NCBI RefSeq assembly: GCF_013363975.1
Contig: NZ_JABWGN010000016.1
Location: 124,001-188,000 of the forward strand
Length of the DNA: 64,000 nucleotides
Source: Nonomuraea montanisoli
Lineage (GTDB): Bacteria; Actinomycetota; Actinomycetes; Streptosporangiales; Streptosporangiaceae
Reading direction: 5' to 3'
Position 1 is the first letter of the stretch. Each line of letters begins with the position of its first letter. Shown here piece after piece: positions 26,945 through 38,115 of the stretch. The position numbers and the translations under genes were made by a program. The notes below the pieces were generated by a model that was given only the letters and a program-made list of their open reading frames with translations, made no database searches and had not been told where the DNA came from.

Positions 26945-28675
26945 TCATGTGTCCGGGTCTTGGGTGGCGCGGCAGATGGCGAGGCTCTGGGGTGGCAGTC
27001 GCAGCCCGTCGGGGCCCGCCGTCACGTTGTCGTCCGCCGCCAGCAGGACCGTGCTCACCCGTACCGGCAGCGTCACCGTCTCCCCGCTGAAGTTGACCGC
27101 CACGCACACCGACTCGCCCCGCCACATGACGAGCCAGTCGCCGCCCTCCCGGTCGTACGTCACCCGCACCCGGTCGAAGCGCGGGTCCGACAGCTCGGGC
27201 AGCGCCTTGCGCAGCGCGATCAGGTCGCGGTACCAGCACAGCAGCGACCAGTGCGCCTCCTCCTTCAGCTCCCCCCAGTCCAGCTTGGCGTTCAGGAACG
27301 TCTGCTCGTCCGACGGGTTGGGCGCCTCCCACGCGTAGCCGAACCCGTCGAACTCCTTCTCCCTGCGCCCGCCCTCCGTGTCGCGCAGCTCCGGCTCCAC
27401 GTGGTCGGAGAAGAACGGGAACGGCGTGCGCGCCCCCCACTCCTCCCCCATGAACAGCATGGGCGTGAACGGCGAGGTCAGCAGCAGGCCCGCCCCGAGC
27501 TTGAGCGCGGGCATGGGCAGCCGGTCGCCCGCCGGGCGGTTGCCGACCTGGTCGTGGTTCTGGACGCAGGCCACGAGCCGGTGGCCGGGCACCCCCGTGT
27601 ACGGGCTGCCGTGCGCGCGTTCCCGGAACGTGGAATGGCCCCCGTCGTGGAAGACGCCATGCGTCAGCACCTTGGCCAGGGCCCGCAGGCCGGAGAAGTC
27701 CTCGTAGTAGCCGTGGGTCTCGCCGCTGACCGCGGTGTGCAGGGCGTGGTGGACGTCGTCGTTCCACTGCGCGGTCATGCCGAGGCCGCCGGCGTCGAGC
27801 GAGCGCACCATGCGCGGGTCGTTGAGGTCGGACTCGGCGATGAGCGACAGCGGCCGGCCCACGGCGCAGGCCAGCGTGTCCACCTCGGCCGACAGCTCGG
27901 CCAGCAGGTGCGTGGCCCGCTTGTCGTGCAGGGCGTGGACGGCGTCGAGGCGCAGGCCGTCGATGTGGTAGTCGCGCAGCCACTGCAGCGCGTTCTCGAT
28001 GAAGTAGCGGCGCACCTCGTCGGAGCCGGGTCCGTCGAGGTTGACCGCCTCGCCCCAGTAGCTGCCCTCGAAGCCGCCGAAGTACGGGCCGAACGGGTGC
28101 AGGAAGTTCCCCGACGGGCCCAGGTGGTTGTAGACCACGTCGAGGATGACCCCGATGCCCTCCCGGTGGCAGGCGTCGACGAACGACTTGAGCCCGTCGG
28201 GCCCGCCGTACGTCTCGTTGACCGCGTACAGGTCGACCCCGTCGTACCCCCAGTTGCGCCCGCCCGGGACCGGCGCGACCGGCATGATCTCCACGAAGTC
28301 GACGCACAGCTCCGACAGGTGGCCGAGCCGCTCGATGGCCGCCTCGAACGTCCCCTCCTGGGTGAACGTGCCGACGTGCAGCTCGTAGATGACCGATCCG
28401 CGCAGGTCACGGCCGGTCCACCGCTCGTCGGACCAGGTGAAGTGGCCGTGATCGTAGACGGCGCTCGGGCCGAAGATGCCCTCGGGCTGCCGCCGCGAGC
28501 GCGGGTCGGGGTACGGCCCGCCGCCGTCCACCACGTACGCGTACCGCGTCCCGTGGCCGGCCTCCGGCACGTCGGCCCTCCACCAGCCGCCCGGCCGCTG
28601 CTCCATGGGACGCCGGCCGCCGAGGACGTCGACCTCGACAGCCGTGGCCTTCGGTGCCCAGACCTCAAAGATCAT
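26945..28675 (-). CDS. treZ: Malto-oligosyltrehalose trehalohydrolase
   Basis: Releases trehalose from maltooligosyltrehalose made by TreY; cytoplasmic GH13 enzyme, 576 residues. An N-terminal CBM48-type domain (MIFEVWAPKATAVEVDV) precedes the barrel. GH13 motifs: VILDVVYNHLGPSGN, GLRLDAVHAL (nucleophile Asp), LIAESDLNDPR (acid Glu) and CVQNHDQVGNR. WGYDGVDLYA is typical of TreZ. Its ATG overlaps the treY stop by 11 bp; it is the last gene of glgX-treY-treZ. The 3' flank is a 22-bp repeat array instead of a clear terminator. Confidence 0.96.
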   Translation of the reverse strand: MIFEVWAPKATAVEVDVLGGRRPMEQRPGGWWRADVPEAGHGTRYAYVVDGGGPYPDPRSRRQPEGIFGPSAVYDHGHFTWSDERWTGRDLRGSVIYELHVGTFTQEGTFEAAIERLGHLSELCVDFVEIMPVAPVPGGRNWGYDGVDLYAVNETYGGPDGLKSFVDACHREGIGVILDVVYNHLGPSGNFLHPFGPYFGGFEGSYWGEAVNLDGPGSDEVRRYFIENALQWLRDYHIDGLRLDAVHALHDKRATHLLAELSAEVDTLACAVGRPLSLIAESDLNDPRMVRSLDAGGLGMTAQWNDDVHHALHTAVSGETHGYYEDFSGLRALAKVLTHGVFHDGGHSTFRERAHGSPYTGVPGHRLVACVQNHDQVGNRPAGDRLPMPALKLGAGLLLTSPFTPMLFMGEEWGARTPFPFFSDHVEPELRDTEGGRREKEFDGFGYAWEAPNPSDEQTFLNAKLDWGELKEEAHWSLLCWYRDLIALRKALPELSDPRFDRVRVTYDREGGDWLVMWRGESVCVAVNFSGETVTLPVRVSTVLLAADDNVTAGPDGLRLPPQSLAICRATQDPDT

Positions 28676-30882
28676 GTCTCTCCAGAAGTGCGACGGGATG
28701 CCGGTTGAGCAGATGCGCCAGAGGGACGCGGCCCGTGTGGACCGCGCCGGTGAGCAGATCGCGCCAGGATCCGGCGGGCAGCGTCAGCGACGTGGCGCCC
28801 CAGCCGCCGCGCCGTTCCAGGCCCACCGGCAGACGGGTGGCGATCGCGACGGCCCGGGCCCGGCCCTCGTCGCCCGGGGCGCCGGTTCCGCCCGCCGCCG
28901 CGGGGCCGCCCGCCGTGACCGCGCCGCCGGTGACCGGGCCGGCGAACGCGCCGCCGCCCCGCGCGAACGCGATCACATGCTCGGCCGCCTCGCCGTCGGC
29001 CGCGAGCGGCGTGTACGCGGCGTCGGCGCCCAGCCGGCGGCGCAGCCGGAGCGCCTGCGTGGTGACCAGCAGCTTGGCCGCGTCCCACTCGGAGGCCGGG
29101 GCGCGCGGGTAGCTCACGGGCCGCCGGTTGTCCGGGTCCACCAGGGAGAAGTCGGTCGTCTCGTTGCCCTGGTAGACGTCGGGGACGCCCGGCATCATGA
29201 GCTGCACCAGCTTGGCGCCCAGCGAGTTGGACACCGCGTAGCGATCGATCCGCTCGGTGAACTCCCCGACCGGCAGCTTCACGGCGGCCTCGGCGAAGTC
29301 GCGCAGCCGCTGCTCGTAGCCGGGATCGGGATTCACCCACGAGATCGCGGTCTTGGCCTCGCGGGCGGCCTTGAGCAGGTAGCCGGCGAAGCGCTCGGCG
29401 GAGATGGGCCAGGAGGCCATGAGGTTCTGCCAGGCCAGGTAGTCGAGGTGGGGGTCGTGGGACACCGCCGACGACCAGGCGGCGACCGCCTCCTCCCACT
29501 CGGCGGGCAGCTCCGACAGCACCGACAGGCGGGCCCGCACGTCCTCCGAGCGCTTGGTGTCGTGGGTGGACAGCGTGGTCATCGCGTGCGGCCGCATGTC
29601 CGCGCAGTACGCGTGGAACTCCTCGACCGGAACCCCGAACACGTCCGGCTCGCCGCCCACCTCGTTCAGGCACGACAGCGGGAACCACCGGTACAGCGCG
29701 GTGTCCTCGACGCCCTTGGCCATGACCGGCCCGCACGCCTGCTGGAAGCGGACGACGACCTCGGGCGTGCCGTGCAGGACCTCGTGGGCGAGCCGCCGCG
29801 CGGCGGGCGCGCAGGCCGCGGCGGCCGTCTCGACGATCTCGGCCGACTCGGGCGGCACCGGCTCCCCCGGCACCACGTACGCCCGGTAGACCGGCATCGC
29901 GGCCAGCAGTTCGGCCACGGTCTCCGGCTCGGAACCGGTCGCCGCGGCCAGGCGCCTGACCTCGGCGCCGAAGAAGAGGTCCAGCACCTCGCGCTTGGAG
30001 CGCGCCACCACCTCCCCGTAGTCGGCCGGCTGCCCGGTCAGGCGCGTGAACAGCTCCAGCAGCGGCTGCCTGCCCGCCGGATCCACGAACAGGCCGTTGA
30101 CGCGGTTGAGCACCTCGTAGCCGGTGGTGCCGTCGCACGGCCAGTCGTCCGGCAGCCGCTCGTGGCCGATGAGGATCTTCTCCACGACGGTCCACGTGTC
30201 GCCGGTCCTGGCGCGCAGCCGTTCGAGATAGCCGCGGGGATCGGCGAGCCCGTCGGGGTGGTCGACGCGCAGCCCGTCGACGAGTCCCTCGTCGAGCAGC
30301 CAGAAGATCACCTCGTGGGTGGCGAAGAGCACCTCGGGGTCCTCGACGCGCAGCCCGATCAGCGTGGAGACGTCGAAGAAGCGCCGGTATCCCGGCCCCT
30401 CGCGCCAGTCGACCAGCCGGTAGTGGCCGGGGTACGGGAACGCGTGCTCGTGGTAGCGCAGCACGTCGCCGTCCACGACGGGCTCGGTGTCGTCGCCCAG
30501 GACCGGGAGCGCCACCTTCCCGTCGTCGTCCCACTCGATGTCGAACCAGCGCGCGTACGGCGAGGCTGCGCCGTCGCGCAGCACCGACCAGAACGCGGCG
30601 TTGACGGTGTTCATGTGGTTGGGCACGATGTCCACGACGATGCCCAGGTCGTGGGCGGCGAGCCGTTCGGCCATCTCCCGGAAGCCCTTGGCGCCGCCGA
30701 ACTCCTCGCGGATGCGCGAGTGGTCGGTGACGTCGTAGCCGTGCAGCGAGCCGGGCGTCGCCTGCAGGATCGGCGACAGGTAGACGTGGGTGACCCCCAG
30801 GTCGCGCAGGTAGCCGGCGATCTCCCCCACCTGGGCGAACCCGAAGTCGGGGGTGAGCTGGACGCGGTAGGTCGACAGGGGC

Positions 30883-30890
<8 letters not shown>
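28665..30890 (-). CDS. treY: Maltooligosyl trehalose synthase
   Basis: Turns the reducing end of a linear maltodextrin into a terminal trehalosyl unit; GH13, 741 residues. N-terminus MSRPLSTYRVQLTPDFGFAQ and the motifs VDIVPNHM, DGLRVDHPDGLADP and VVEKIL (acid) identify TreY, as does LSTHDTKRSEDVRARL. An Ala/Gly-rich segment near residues 655-690 (TGGAVTAGGPAAAGGTGAPG) looks like an expanded surface loop. GTG start overlapping glgX by 8 bp; overlaps treZ by 11 bp, so the three enzymes are translationally coupled. Confidence 0.96.
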
Positions 30891-32976
<2,086 letters not shown>

Positions 32977-33152
32977 CAAGGCTCCCTTGCGGCTCTTCCC
33001 CATGTTGCGTTCCCCCGCCCTGCCGGACAAGCACCACCGGACCGGCGCCATCCGGCGAGCGCCACCGGCCGGGCGCGGTCCCCGTGGACGGATCAGGTCC
33101 TTCCCACAGATCGCGGCCTTAGCCCGCCGCCGGGCACCGGTTTGGGCCCGCT

Positions 33153-33185
33153 TTCACCTGCCGCTTCGCGCGAGGAGCAGGTGAA
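33153..33185. promoter_or_regulatory. Inverted repeat between glgX and mscL
   Basis: TTCACCTGC (33153-33161) and GCAGGTGAA (33177-33185) form a perfect 9-bp dyad separated by 15 bp, between two divergent gene starts. A terminator is not expected there, so an operator or an mscL leader hairpin is more likely. No clear promoter boxes could be paired with it. Confidence 0.3.
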
Positions 33186-33223
33186 GCGTTTGACCGCCCG
33201 CTCCCGGGTCATGTAGGCGTTCC

Positions 33224-33658
33224 ATGGGTGGATTCAAGAAGTTCCTCTTACGGGGCAACATCGTGGAGCTGGCCGTCGCGGTGATCGTGGGGGCCACGTT
33301 CAGCGGGCTCGTGCAGGCGCTGGTCGCCGACCTCATCACCCCGCTGATCGGCGCCGTGACCGGCGGGCGGCAGCCCGACTTCGCCGACTTCTCCTTCACG
33401 GTCAACGGCAGCCAGTTCAAGTACGGCGACTTCCTCAACCACCTCATCAGCTTCCTCATCATCGCGGCCGTCGTGTACTGGCTCGTGGTCCTGCCCATGA
33501 CCCGGCTGGTCAGCCTGTTCGACCATCACAAGGAGGCGACGACCAAGCAGTGCCCGGAGTGCCTGAGCGACATCCTGGCCGAGGCGCGCCGGTGCGCGCA
33601 CTGCACCGTCGTGCTGGTGCCCGACTCCGAGAAGCCCGCGATCGCCGACCCGCGGTAG
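33224..33658 (+). CDS. mscL: Large-conductance mechanosensitive channel with zinc-ribbon tail
   Basis: Membrane channel that opens on hypo-osmotic shock to vent solutes. The 144 residues show the N-terminal amphipathic helix MGGFKKFLLRGNIVELAVAV leading into pore helix TM1, a short extracellular loop with FADFSFTVNG, and TM2 (ISFLIIAAVVYWLVVLPMTR). After TM2 comes a C-terminal Cys-x2-Cys pair twice (C110/C113 and C124/C127: CPEC...CAHC), a zinc-ribbon-like tail seen in some actinobacterial MscL proteins. Divergent from glgX-treYZ, which makes an osmolyte that such a channel would release. Confidence 0.95.
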   Translation: MGGFKKFLLRGNIVELAVAVIVGATFSGLVQALVADLITPLIGAVTGGRQPDFADFSFTVNGSQFKYGDFLNHLISFLIIAAVVYWLVVLPMTRLVSLFDHHKEATTKQCPECLSDILAEARRCAHCTVVLVPDSEKPAIADPR

Positions 33659-33829
33659 CCGCCGGAGTCTGGGAAGAACATCCCCGGCATTGGGCGAGGC
33701 TTGGGGCGAACAGGGCACAGATCGGGGCACAGGAGGGCGGAAGTCACCGGGGTGCCCAGTACGCATGGGCTGTGGGGTTTTGGCAGGTTGTGGGCTTCAA
33801 GGGTGCCGCCGGTTGGGCAAGATGGGCGG

Positions 33830-34444
33830 GTGAGCGTTGAGTTGATGGTCTGGGACGAGCCCGTGCCGATCTCCAGGGACGAGGCGCGGGCCGCGTACCT
33901 GGCCGCGAAGAAGGGCAGGCCGGTCCAGGGCGAGCTGCCGCAGGTGGCCAAGGAGCTGCCGGGGCTGGTCACGGTGTTCCCCGGGCACGTGCTGGTGACG
34001 ATGGACCCGGAGTCGATGGACGAGATGTCCGCCCAGGTGTTCGCCATCGCCCGGGCCCACGGGCTGGTCTGCTACGACCCGCAGCGCGACCTCGTCCACA
34101 ACGTCGGGCCGCTCGGCGTGTACCAGGGCATGCAGCTCCACACCGGTGACGGCATGATCGTCCATGATCCCGACCTGGGGCTGGTCCACGACGTCCTGGC
34201 CACCCTGTCGGCGCAGAACCCGTTCGCCGCGCTGGTGACGTTCGGGCACCACTTCATCCAGGTCTCACCGGCCGAGCCGGCCGAGCCCGCCGAACCCACC
34301 GCGCCGGCCGGCTACGAGGTGGAGTACAAGGAAGGGCACATGGTGCGGACGCTGATGCCGCGCCTCGACGACGTGCGACAGGCCTTCCACGAGTACGCCA
34401 CGGGCGAGCGCGCCTTCCTCACGCGTCACGACTGGTCTTCGTGA
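33830..34444 (+). CDS. Hypothetical protein
   Basis: 204-residue soluble protein, family not recognised. The sequence is well formed, with a central ordered part (ELPGLVTVFPGHVLVTMDPE; AHGLVCYDPQRDLVHNVGP) and a short AEPAEPAEP repeat near residues 148-156 joining a C-terminal helical part. The PGHVLVTMDPE...YDPQRDLVH arrangement resembles small stress or SMI1-type domains only superficially. Start taken as GTG 33830; an in-frame ATG at 33845 (MVWDEPVP) is possible. It precedes the iminopeptidase gene by 47 bp on the same strand. Confidence 0.65.
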   Translation: MSVELMVWDEPVPISRDEARAAYLAAKKGRPVQGELPQVAKELPGLVTVFPGHVLVTMDPESMDEMSAQVFAIARAHGLVCYDPQRDLVHNVGPLGVYQGMQLHTGDGMIVHDPDLGLVHDVLATLSAQNPFAALVTFGHHFIQVSPAEPAEPAEPTAPAGYEVEYKEGHMVRTLMPRLDDVRQAFHEYATGERAFLTRHDWSS

Positions 34445-34491
34445 CCTCCTCACCGGTCGCGGCGGCGCGTGGCGGTGGCAGGATCGGCGGG

Positions 34492-35463
34492 ATGAGAACC
34501 CATTACCCGCCCATCGAGCCCTACGACTCCGGCTTCCTCGACGTGGGCGACGGCAACGAGATCTACTGGGAGGTCGTCGGCAACCCGGACGGCAAGCCCG
34601 CGGTCATGCTGCACGGCGGCCCCGGCGGCGGCTGCACCGCCAAGCACCGCCGGCAGTGGAACCCCGACCTGTACAAGGTCGTGCTGTTCGACCAGCGCAA
34701 CTGCGGGCGCAGCCGTCCCCACGCCGCCGACGCCGCCACGTCGCTGGAGCACAACACCACCTGGCACCTCGTCGCCGACATGGAACGCCTGCGCGAGCAC
34801 CTCGGCATCGAGGCCTGGCAGGTGTTCGGCGGGTCGTGGGGCAGCGCGCTCGCCCTGGCGTACGCCCAGACCCACCCCGAGCGGACGACCGAGCTGGTGC
34901 TGCGCGGCATCTTCACGCTGCGCCCCCACGAGCTGCGCTGGTTCTACCAGGAGGGGGCCTCCTTCCTGTTCCCCGACCGGTGGGAGACGTACCTGGCGCC
35001 GATCCCCGAGGAGGAGCGGGGCGACCTCATGGCCGCCTTCCGCCGCCGCCTGGAGGGCGACGACCCCGAGCAGCGGCTGGCGGCGGCCCGGGCGTGGGCC
35101 CAGTGGGAGGCGTCCACGATCACGCTGCTGCCGGACGAGCAGCTCGTCGCGGAGTTCGGCGAGGAGCGCATGGCGGTGGCCTTCTCCCGGATCGAGAACC
35201 ACTACTTCGCCCACCTGGGCTGGTTCGAGCCCGAGCAGCTCATCCGCGACGTCGGCAAGATCCGCCACATCCCGGCCGTCATCGTGCAGGGCCGCTACGA
35301 CGCCTGCACGCCCATGGCCACGGCCTGGGACCTGCACCGGGCCTGGCCCGAGGCGGAGTTCCACGTGGTGGCGGACGCGGGGCACGCCGCCACCGAGCCG
35401 GGCATCGTGGACCGGCTCATCGCGGCGACAGACGGCTTCGCGCGAGGCGTACCATCGGCGTGA
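34492..35463 (+). CDS. pip: Proline iminopeptidase
   Basis: Alpha/beta hydrolase (S33) that removes N-terminal proline from peptides; cytoplasmic, 323 residues. Visible: oxyanion-hole HGGPGGG, the family motif FDQRNCGRSRPHA, nucleophile Ser in GGSWGSALALAYAQTHPE, and the catalytic His in DAGHAATEPG. The catalytic Asp is in QGRYDACTP. The ATG at 34492 is where similarity begins. The last 47 bp overlap the convergent PAP2 gene. Confidence 0.93.
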   Translation: MRTHYPPIEPYDSGFLDVGDGNEIYWEVVGNPDGKPAVMLHGGPGGGCTAKHRRQWNPDLYKVVLFDQRNCGRSRPHAADAATSLEHNTTWHLVADMERLREHLGIEAWQVFGGSWGSALALAYAQTHPERTTELVLRGIFTLRPHELRWFYQEGASFLFPDRWETYLAPIPEEERGDLMAAFRRRLEGDDPEQRLAAARAWAQWEASTITLLPDEQLVAEFGEERMAVAFSRIENHYFAHLGWFEPEQLIRDVGKIRHIPAVIVQGRYDACTPMATAWDLHRAWPEAEFHVVADAGHAATEPGIVDRLIAATDGFARGVPSA

Positions 35464-35965
35464 CCGCGCCGACCAGCAGCAGCGTGCACAGCGGAGCCAG
35501 CGTCACCCCGATGAGGAAGCCCCCCGCCACGTCGTGCGGGTAGTGGACGCCGACGAACACGCGTGAGAACGCCATGACCGCCGCCAGCGGCAGCACCACC
35601 CAGGCGAGGGAGCGCCAGGCCAGCACGAGCGCGCCCGCGGCGCCGGCGGCGATCACGGAGTGGTTGCTGGGGAACGACCAGTCGTCCGGCGGCGGGCACG
35701 CGGCGATCGTCGCGATCCCGCCCCGGCACGGCCGGTCCTCCCTGACGACGGTCTTGAGGACCTCGCTGAAGACGTACGCGCACACCACACCGGCCGGTCC
35801 GGCGATCGCGATCGCCAGGTCGCGCGCGGGCCCGTTGCGGGCCCGCCACCAGCACAGGACGAACAACGCCGCGAACAGGAACAGGCCGGCGTCGGTGCCG
35901 ACCTCGGCGAGGCCGTGCAGCCATCCGGGCGTGCTGAGAGCGAAGTCGACGATGTCGCGGTACAC
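35417..35965 (-). CDS. PAP2-family membrane phosphatase
   Basis: 182-residue membrane protein with about five spans, of the phosphatidic acid phosphatase type 2 superfamily. The three-part signature is visible: KTVVREDRP, PSNHS and SRVFVGVHYPHDVAGG, carrying the catalytic His pair. It may dephosphorylate undecaprenyl diphosphate or a lipid phosphate. GTG start. It overlaps the convergent pip gene by 47 bp. It could also act on a glycosyl phosphate, but no evidence links it to the nearby gpgS. Confidence 0.88.
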   Translation of the reverse strand: MYRDIVDFALSTPGWLHGLAEVGTDAGLFLFAALFVLCWWRARNGPARDLAIAIAGPAGVVCAYVFSEVLKTVVREDRPCRGGIATIAACPPPDDWSFPSNHSVIAAGAAGALVLAWRSLAWVVLPLAAVMAFSRVFVGVHYPHDVAGGFLIGVTLAPLCTLLLVGAVTPMVRLARSRLSPR

Positions 35966-36124
35966 ACGTGTCCAATCGGTGAACGAGCAGTGACACGACC
36001 TTACGGAAGATCATCGGTGCTCGCGTCGGACTCCCGGCCGATTCCCTGGTGCCGCCCTCGTCCGATCGGCCGACCCGCCGGATGGGCGGGGTAGGGCGAG
36101 GACGGGCCGGGTAGAGAGGCATGC

Positions 36125-36919
36125 GTGATCGGAGAGCACGTGATCGTCGGCTACACCGCCGACGCCGGTGGACGTGACGCTCTCGCCCTCGGCGCCGCGA
36201 TCTCGCGGGTCACCGGCGGCGAGCTGACCGTGGCGACGATCTACCCGCCCGGCAGTCCCGGCGAGGCCGTGGAGGCGCAGGCGAACCTGGCGCACGCGGC
36301 CGAGGAGCTGAACGGCCTGCCCGCCGAGTACGTCACCTACGAGAGCCGGGGCGTGGGACGCGGGCTGTCGGTGCTGGCCAGCCGCATCCGCGCCGACCTC
36401 ATCGTGGCCGGTTCGGCGGACGGCGGGCAGCGGGGGCGCATCGGGATCGGCTCCACCTCGGACCACCTGCTGCACCTGTCACCGGAGGCGGTGATGCTGG
36501 CGCCCGCCGGCTACCGCCCGCCCGAGGAGGCGGGCCGGCTGACGCTCGCCTACGTCCACCGGCCCCAGTGCGACGCGGCCGTCGAACGGGTGGCGCAAAC
36601 GGCGCTGCGGCTGGGCGTGCCGCTGCGGCTCATCACGCTCGACCTGCGCACGGACGATCCCGGCCGGCTCCGCGACGACCTGGCCCTCGCCGTACGGCTG
36701 GCGTGGGAGACCACCGGCATCGAGGCCGGGGCGGAGATCGCCGAGGGGCACGACGTGGCGGAGGCGCTGGCGACGCTGGAGTGGGAGCCGGGCGAGCTGC
36801 TGGTGTGCGCGGCGAGCGAGGACGCGCAGCCGCACCGGGTCTTCCTCGGGGAGCTGGCCATGAAGGTGCTGCGGGCGGCGCCGTGCCCGGTCACCGTGCT
36901 GCCCCGCGGCTTCGACTGA
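36125..36919 (+). CDS. Universal stress protein, two UspA domains
   Basis: 264 residues made of two UspA folds: residues 1-125 (VIVGYTADAGGRDALALGAA ... ADLIVAGSADGG) and 140-264 (LTLAYVHRPQCDAAVERVAQ ... LLVCAASEDAQPH ... CPVTVLPRG). The nucleotide-binding G-x2-G-x9-G-[ST] is altered (GSADGGQRGRIGIGSTSDH in the first half). GTG start with AGAGAGG upstream. No dormancy-type operator was recognised. Converges with the GT4 gene across a strong terminator. Confidence 0.87.
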   Translation: MIGEHVIVGYTADAGGRDALALGAAISRVTGGELTVATIYPPGSPGEAVEAQANLAHAAEELNGLPAEYVTYESRGVGRGLSVLASRIRADLIVAGSADGGQRGRIGIGSTSDHLLHLSPEAVMLAPAGYRPPEEAGRLTLAYVHRPQCDAAVERVAQTALRLGVPLRLITLDLRTDDPGRLRDDLALAVRLAWETTGIEAGAEIAEGHDVAEALATLEWEPGELLVCAASEDAQPHRVFLGELAMKVLRAAPCPVTVLPRGFD

Positions 36920-36925
36920 CGGATC

Positions 36926-36975
36926 CCCACCGGACGCGGCCCGCGCCCGCCGTGACCGCGGGCCGCGTCCGTGGG
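36926..36975. terminator. 19-bp stem between convergent genes
   Basis: CCCAC-c-GGACGCGGCCCGCG (36926-36945) pairs with CGCGGGCCGCGTCC-GTGGG (36957-36975), one bulged C and an 11-nt loop. It ends both the stress-protein gene and the leftward glycosyltransferase operon. Confidence 0.85.
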
Positions 36976-36984
36976 AGGCCGGGA

Positions 36985-38115
36985 TCAGACGCCGAGGCGC
37001 CACCTCCTCATCGTCGCCTCGTACAGCTCCAGGTAGCGCTCGGCCATGACGCCGGGCGTGAAGCGGCGGGCCGCCTCCGCGCGGCACTCCTCCGGGTCGA
37101 TCTCGTCCACCCGCAGCACGTACTCGGCCAGTTCCTCCTCGGTGTCGGCGAGCCATCCGGTGCGGCCGTGGTCGATCAGCTCGGCCAGGCAGCCCCGGCG
37201 CAGCCCCACGACGGGCACGCCGAGCGCCAGCGCCTCGACCACGGCGGTGCCGCCCGGCTCGTCCCACTGGACGGGGAACAGGGCGGCCCGCGCCGAGCCG
37301 TACAGCTCGTCGCGTAACCGGCCCTCGACGGTCCCCACCCAGCGGACCAGGTCGCCGTCGAGGTAGGGGCCGACCGCCTCCAGGTGGTAGCGGACGTCCG
37401 GGTGGCCGTGCAGCGGGTGGTACGGGTCCTGGGCGACGGCGTCGAGCTCGGCCGCCGTGCCGAGGCCGCTCACCGGCCCGGCGAGCACGAGCGGCAGGCC
37501 GAGCTTCTGGCAGATCCGGGCCGCGATGTGCTGCCCCTTGAGCCGGCAGACCCGCCCCATGACCACCAGGTGCTCGCCGGGCTCGGCCCGGGGGGCGGCC
37601 CCGGCGAGTGGGGTGGCCAGGTGGACCGCGCCGAGCGCCGCCGAGCGCAGGGCGGCCGGCGCGAGGCGGAGCTGCGACTCCGACACGCCGTTGACCGCGA
37701 TCGAGCTGGGGAAGGCGCCGTAGAACGCGGGGTGCTTGCGCAGGTCCCAGTGGAGGGTGTGCAGCACGGGCGGACCGCCGAGGGCGGAGAGGACGGCCGG
37801 GCCGACCACCTCCAGGTGGTCGTGGACGAGGTCCACGTCGTCGCGGCGCCGCACCTCGCGCGCCACCATCGCCTGGTGGGCGTGCGCGACGCCCATGACC
37901 TGGTTGTACGGTTTCTGCAGCTCCGCGAACTGGCCGGCGTCGTAGACGCTGACCAGCTCGTCCACCTCCAGCGTGCTCGACCCGACGGAGGCGAGGACGA
38001 CCCGCACCCCGCGCTCGCGCAGCGCGGGCACGAGCGTGGCCACGACGTTCTCGATGCCGCCGTAGCCGGGGGGCGGCACCGGCAGCCACGGGCCCGTGTT
38101 GACCAGCACGTTCAT
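36985..38115 (-). CDS. GT4-family glycosyltransferase
   Basis: GT-B fold retaining glycosyltransferase, 376 residues. The N-terminal domain begins MNVLVNTGPWLPVPPPGYGG with VDLVHDHLEV; the C-terminal domain has MGRVCRLKGQHIAARICQKL and the donor-binding EX7E-type stretch FPVQWDEPGGTAVVEALALG. Its start overlaps the gpgS stop by 4 bp, so it is coupled to glucosyl-3-phosphoglycerate synthesis. A plausible role is adding a further sugar to glucosyl-(phospho)glycerate, as the GT4 enzyme MggA adds mannose in another bacterium; this is inference only. Confidence 0.85.
   Translation of the reverse strand: MNVLVNTGPWLPVPPPGYGGIENVVATLVPALRERGVRVVLASVGSSTLEVDELVSVYDAGQFAELQKPYNQVMGVAHAHQAMVAREVRRRDDVDLVHDHLEVVGPAVLSALGGPPVLHTLHWDLRKHPAFYGAFPSSIAVNGVSESQLRLAPAALRSAALGAVHLATPLAGAAPRAEPGEHLVVMGRVCRLKGQHIAARICQKLGLPLVLAGPVSGLGTAAELDAVAQDPYHPLHGHPDVRYHLEAVGPYLDGDLVRWVGTVEGRLRDELYGSARAALFPVQWDEPGGTAVVEALALGVPVVGLRRGCLAELIDHGRTGWLADTEEELAEYVLRVDEIDPEECRAEAARRFTPGVMAERYLELYEATMRRWRLGV

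Noticed and set aside
36125..36919. DosR-type dormancy operator before the universal stress protein
   Set aside because: No sequence close to the GGGACTTTNGTCCC-type box was found in the upstream 160 bp.
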